Of a stretch of DNA of 64,000 nt, positions 60,950-64,000 are shown piece by piece; position 1 is the stretch's first letter; the number at the start of each line of letters is the position of its first letter. Source of the DNA: Welwitschia mirabilis (Eukaryota > Gnetophyta > Gnetopsida > Welwitschiales); the NCBI GenBank assembly GCA_051453625.1, contig JBOZIK010000001.1, positions 145,037,050 through 145,101,049 of the forward strand, in the 5' to 3' direction. The notes beneath the pieces are model-generated. The model was not told the DNA's origin and made no database searches. It saw only the letters and a list, made by a program, of their open reading frames with translations. Both the position numbers and the translations under genes were made by a program.

Positions 60950-62438
60950 TAAAGAAACTAGAGGAGATAGGGGTACTTACCTCTTTAGCTATTGTAAAAA
61001 GTCTAAAGTTCAAAGCATCTCCTTTATCACTTGAGCTAGTACCTTCACCATTACTTTTGTCCCATGTTGCTTGAAGTACTNNNNNNNNNNNNNNNNNNNN
61101 NNNNNNNNNNNNNNNNNNNNNNNNNNNNNNNNNNNNNNNNNNNNNNNNNNNNNNNNNNNNNNNNNNNNNNNNNNNNNNNNNNNNNNNNNNNNNNNNNNNN
61201 NNNNNNNNNNNNNNNNNNNNNNNNNNNNNNNNNNNNNNNNNNNNNNNNNNNNNNNNNNNNNNNNNNNNNNNNNNNNNNNNNNNNNNNNNNNNNNNNNNNN
61301 NNNNNNNNNNNNNNNNNNNNNNNNNNNNNNNNNNNNNNNNNNNNNNNNNNNNNNNNNNNNNNNNNNNNNNNNNNNNNNNNNNNNNNNNNNNNNNNNNNNN
61401 NNNNNNNNNNNNNNNNNNNNNNNNNNNNNNNNNNNNNNNNNNNNNNNNNNNNNNNNNNNNNNNNNNNNNNNNNNNNNNNNNNNNNNNNNNNNNNNNNNNN
61501 NNNNNNNNNNNNNNNNNNNNNNNNNNNNNNNNNNNNNNNNNNNNNNNNNNNNNNNNNNNNNNNNNNNNNNNNNNNNNNNNNNNNNNNNNNNNNNNNNNNN
61601 NNCAATCTGCAAAAACATGTTTAAAACCTTTGTATTTATAACATTCAATTAAACTAAAAGGATTTTTACCTTTGAATAATCTTTTAGAGTATTATCGTTT
61701 CCCTTTCTTTCATAAGAAGCGTTTGAAGTTCCTTGTTAGAAGTGCCAAGTCTTCATCCATTTCATCTTCAGTTAATTTTTTGATCTCTTTGTAAGCCTTA
61801 AGAGTAATACTCTTCCTTCTTAGTGGATCTTCTTTTAGTAGGAGTGTTGCTTCATATGCCATTAAGAACCCTTTAAGTTCTTCTATTTTTATTCTGTCTA
61901 TTTCCTTGCTTTCTTCAATGGCTATTACTTCTAGCCTAAACTTCATTATTCCTAAGCTCCACATGTTGTTGATAATGATGCTCACTTTTGTGGTATAGTC
62001 TGCAACTATCTTAGATTCCTCCATCCTGATGTTCTCAATCTTTGTAGTGAGGAGTTAAAATTTAGAGTTCTTTAGCACATTCGTTCCTTTATGGTCTACT
62101 TTGAGAATATCTTAGATCTCTTTGATAGTTGAGCATTATACTACTCAATCATACTCTTCATTTAATAAGGCATAGATAATTGCATTCATGAATCTTGCAT
62201 TATTCTAAAGCTTCTTCATGTTGTCATCATCCCACTTATCTCTGGGTTTCATAAATATAACTCCATTTGCATCTACTTTCTTTAAAGAATGATATCCCTA
62301 TTCAATCATCTCTAATATTTCCAAATGAAGAGATGTCAAAAATATTCTTATCTTGGACTTCCAGTGAGGATAGTTGTTGCCATTACAAAATGGAGGTGTA
62401 GTCATTGCATAACCCTCTGGATAACTTATGGATGCCAT
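60950..62438 (-). pseudogene. Sirevirus gag remnant
   Basis: Starts at ATG 62438 (MASISYPEGYAMTTPPF, then NYPHWKSKI). It runs in one frame with about six stops at positions where the family has Gln, Arg or Trp, and opens for 104 codons at 61710-62024 (VEVIAIEE-type UBN2 text, ending DEDLALLTRNFKRFL). A CCHC zinc knuckle lies at 61603-61640, reading CYKYKGFKHVFAD before the gap: the second Cys is Tyr. After 522 Ns it ends near SNGEGTSSSDKGD. Gag forms the particle that holds the RNA. Confidence 0.8.
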
Positions 62439-62487
62439 AAAATCTATACCTGATTATAGTCATAAGATGTATAGATCTAGAGCACTA

Positions 62488-62500
62488 GGCTCTGATACCA
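62488..62500 (-). other. Primer-binding site of the Sirevirus-like element
   Basis: The minus strand reads TGGTATCAGAGCC, a perfect match to the initiator-Met tRNA 3' end used by copia elements, one base from the end of the 5' LTR. Confidence 0.85.
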
Positions 62501-62501
62501 A

Positions 62502-63594
62502 TGTTAGGACTGCTAGGCAACTTAGAGGGGGGTAATAGGGCATTTATAAAAATATTTTTGAATCCAATCAATTTAATTAATCAAAACTTAACATGAATAT
62601 TGCTTAAGCACATAAAACTGAAATGGTAAAGGAAAACAGAGAAACTAATAAAAAGACAGTGTGCATCAAATTTTATAGTAGTCCTGCAATCCTTACCTAC
62701 TCCACTCTTAGGGAGCAGTAATGTGCTTTCAACCTCTTGATTCTCTTAGAACACTCTTCTCTAAGGACAACTTACAACACATTTCACTAAGGATTAGATT
62801 CCATACCCTTTACACAAGGGTTACCTTACTCACTCTAATGAGCAACTACAAGATTTCAATCAACTGAAAGTATGATGGAATGAATGCCTTTAGCAGAGTA
62901 TATCAACAAATCGAATCAATATCTCCACAAGCTATAGATATCACAATGAAGTACACATTAGAAAGTTACAACAAAATTAAGCTCATAGATCAGCTCAGGG
63001 GTAGGTGATTATAACAATGATTATTCAATCTTTTACACAAAGGGCTACAAAAAATAGTTGTTAGAACTTGAAACTTGAAATCCTAGCCATTTAGCAAATA
63101 ACCATGACCATTTGCATCTTGAAAATAGTGTTTTAACATCCACAACAGTTACTTTTCTGCTCCAAGGTTCACTTTCCCGAACATTCCCTTCTTTAACTCC
63201 AAGTGTCCTAGTTGTAATATTTGATCCCTGTCAAGACCTCTAAAGCATCCCAAATGTCCCAGTAAGAAATCCAGACATCCCCATAATAAGAATTGAGTAT
63301 AAGGACAGATGTCCCATCACAAGCTTCAGACATTCCCATAGCTTTCTTCTGCAAATAGGATCAGATGTTCTAGTCAAATTCTCGGATGTCCCTATACATT
63401 CTATTGTGCATAGGCGAGATGTCCTAGTTTCAGAACTTGAACGCCTCCATACCAACCATTCCTTACAGGGTCGGATGTCTCGAAAGAAATCTCAGGCATC
63501 CTAGTTGGCACGACATCAGATATCTCAATTTTGTCTCGACTTCGTGGATGGCAAAAGGACTTTGAACATCATTGAAACAATGTATTCTTCTACA
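62502..63594 (-). repeat. 5' LTR of the Sirevirus-like element
   Basis: 1093 bp, from tgttagga to ..cttctaca on the plus strand (TG..CA ends kept). It pairs with 53701-54790. It contains the better-preserved motif array at 63175-63525. Confidence 0.85.
63175..63525. repeat. GGATGTCC/GACATCCC motif array in the 5' LTR
   Basis: Copies include aaatgtccc (63252), agacatcccc (63273), agatgtccc (63307), agacattccc (63328), agatgttct (63363), cggatgtccc (63383), gagatgtcct (63416), cggatgtct (63472), aggcatcct (63494), cgacatcag (63511) and agatatctc (63518). Orientation alternates early in the array. The best copies suggest a core near CGGATGTCCC. Confidence 0.75.
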
Positions 63595-63599
63595 AACTA

Positions 63600-63720
63600 T
63601 ACTCACTTAGAACAGATAAATATATTATATGTAACTTTTACAATCAAAAACACAATTATATGTACAGCTTTTCAACAAAGAAAGAGAGAGAGAGAGAACT
63701 TTCAACTTGAGCATGTAACG
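63600..63720 (-). repeat. Copia B LTR, portion right of the Sirevirus; GA repeat
   Basis: After the second aacta the sequence should continue the LTR broken at 53700. It is AT-rich with words like those left of the insertion, and contains a (GA)n microsatellite at 63683-63698. The far end of this LTR is not defined. Confidence 0.4.
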
Positions 63721-64000
63721 AAAAACTCTTAAAAAATAAAAAAACGTAAGATTGTAGAAGCCTGAATATAGGATTGAGATAAGCTAGCTCCGGTCGAACT
63801 TTCTTGAGATTATTAGTAGTGAAGAATTATCGTTTGTAACTGAAATGCACGTCACATCTCAACTCAAGAAATTCTTCCTTTCCTTCACAAAGGAAGTTGA
63901 AGAAACGTTGGAGTTTCAGTCCTCTCTGCAACGGACATTAACTTGTTTCAGGACTCACACGGAGTAAGCCGCAACGATTTTCTTCCCCATCCGGTTTTCC
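63721..64000. other. Non-repetitive edge segment, possible gene flank
   Basis: The last 280 bp are more complex and keep CpGs (cggtcg, aacgttgg, gcaacgg, ccgcaacg). On the minus strand an ATG at 63990 opens MGKKIVAAYSV followed at once by GTGAGTCC, a good splice-donor-like word (about 63951-63958). This may be the edge of a gene outside the window or chance; there is too little sequence to decide. Confidence 0.25.

Larger units (their letters stand above)
53701..63594 (-). mobile_element. Complete Sirevirus-like Ty1-copia element
   Basis: All parts of a full element are present on the minus strand: 5' LTR (62502-63594), primer-binding site (62488-62500), gag, protease, integrase, RT, RNase H, an extra third ORF, polypurine tracts and 3' LTR (53701-54790). 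The 5-bp target duplication aacta is exact (53696-53700 and 63595-63599). The RT and integrase wording (QIYVxDIVFGST, FEISMVGELKFLLGL, GIFLGYSxxSKAYRV), the long LTRs with palindrome arrays, and the extra ORF point to the Sirevirus (SIRE/Maximus) lineage. Gaps lie at 57296-57960 and 61081-61602. All genes carry stops, so the copy is inactive. Confidence 0.85.

Noticed and set aside
53701-63594. A still mobile element
   Set aside because: Stops in gag and pol, loss of one catalytic Asp in RT and integrase, and about a fifth divergence between LTRs in the stretch compared show it is long dead.
1-64000. CRISPR array, operon or other prokaryotic system
   Set aside because: Repeats are LTR or satellite type without spacers, and the genes and composition are those of a plant nuclear genome.

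Overview
The window looks like nuclear DNA from a seed plant, most likely a large, repeat-rich genome such as a gymnosperm. The reasons are strongly AT-rich intergenic DNA with few CpGs, old LTR retrotransposons nested inside one another, primer-binding sites of the plant type (TGGTATCAGAGC and decayed forms), LINE fragments, and a single plant-type gene in a GC-richer island. The species cannot be fixed from the sequence. Nothing bacterial is present: no operons and no CRISPR array.

The one intact gene lies on the minus strand at 21594-22925. It is an intronless type II membrane glycosyltransferase of the GT32 / alpha-1,4-glycosyltransferase (Gb3-synthase-like) family, with a DxD motif. Its island (about 20950-23240) carries promoter-like motifs and a 25-bp triplication at the 5' end.

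From 1 to 20 kb the DNA is decayed transposon sequence: unknown reading frames broken by stops (7513-8172, minus 16170-17010), a copia RNase H remnant seen twice across a gap, an LTR-like segment with a TATA box (10650-11260), a polypyrimidine tract and a LINE fragment (minus, 18980-19780). From 23.6 to 37 kb there are at least three copia remnants: minus near 23.7-25.9 kb, plus 28.6-34.0 kb, and plus 34.57-36.45 kb. There is also another decayed frame (minus 26640-27150).

The right-hand 26 kb is a datable nest. A minus-strand copia (B) is the host. Its gag is split by a Ty3/gypsy element (39064-53041, 5-bp target duplication CATTA/CATTG). Its LTR is split by a complete Sirevirus-like copia element (53701-63594, target duplication AACTA, LTRs of about 1.09 kb). 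The gypsy itself holds further insertions between 43.6 and 52 kb: an LTR element with its own primer-binding site at 45924, a LINE fragment inside that element's tandem-repeat array, a possible tRNA-derived SINE head, and an unrecognised broken frame at 49664-51050.

Most reading-frame breaks in the element proteins are stops where the family has Gln, Arg or Trp, as expected from C-to-T decay of methylated cytosines. Many runs of N are flanked by overlapping copies of the same sequence, so part of the apparent duplication is probably an assembly artefact. The elements are described as decayed copies; no functional system joins them to the glycosyltransferase gene.
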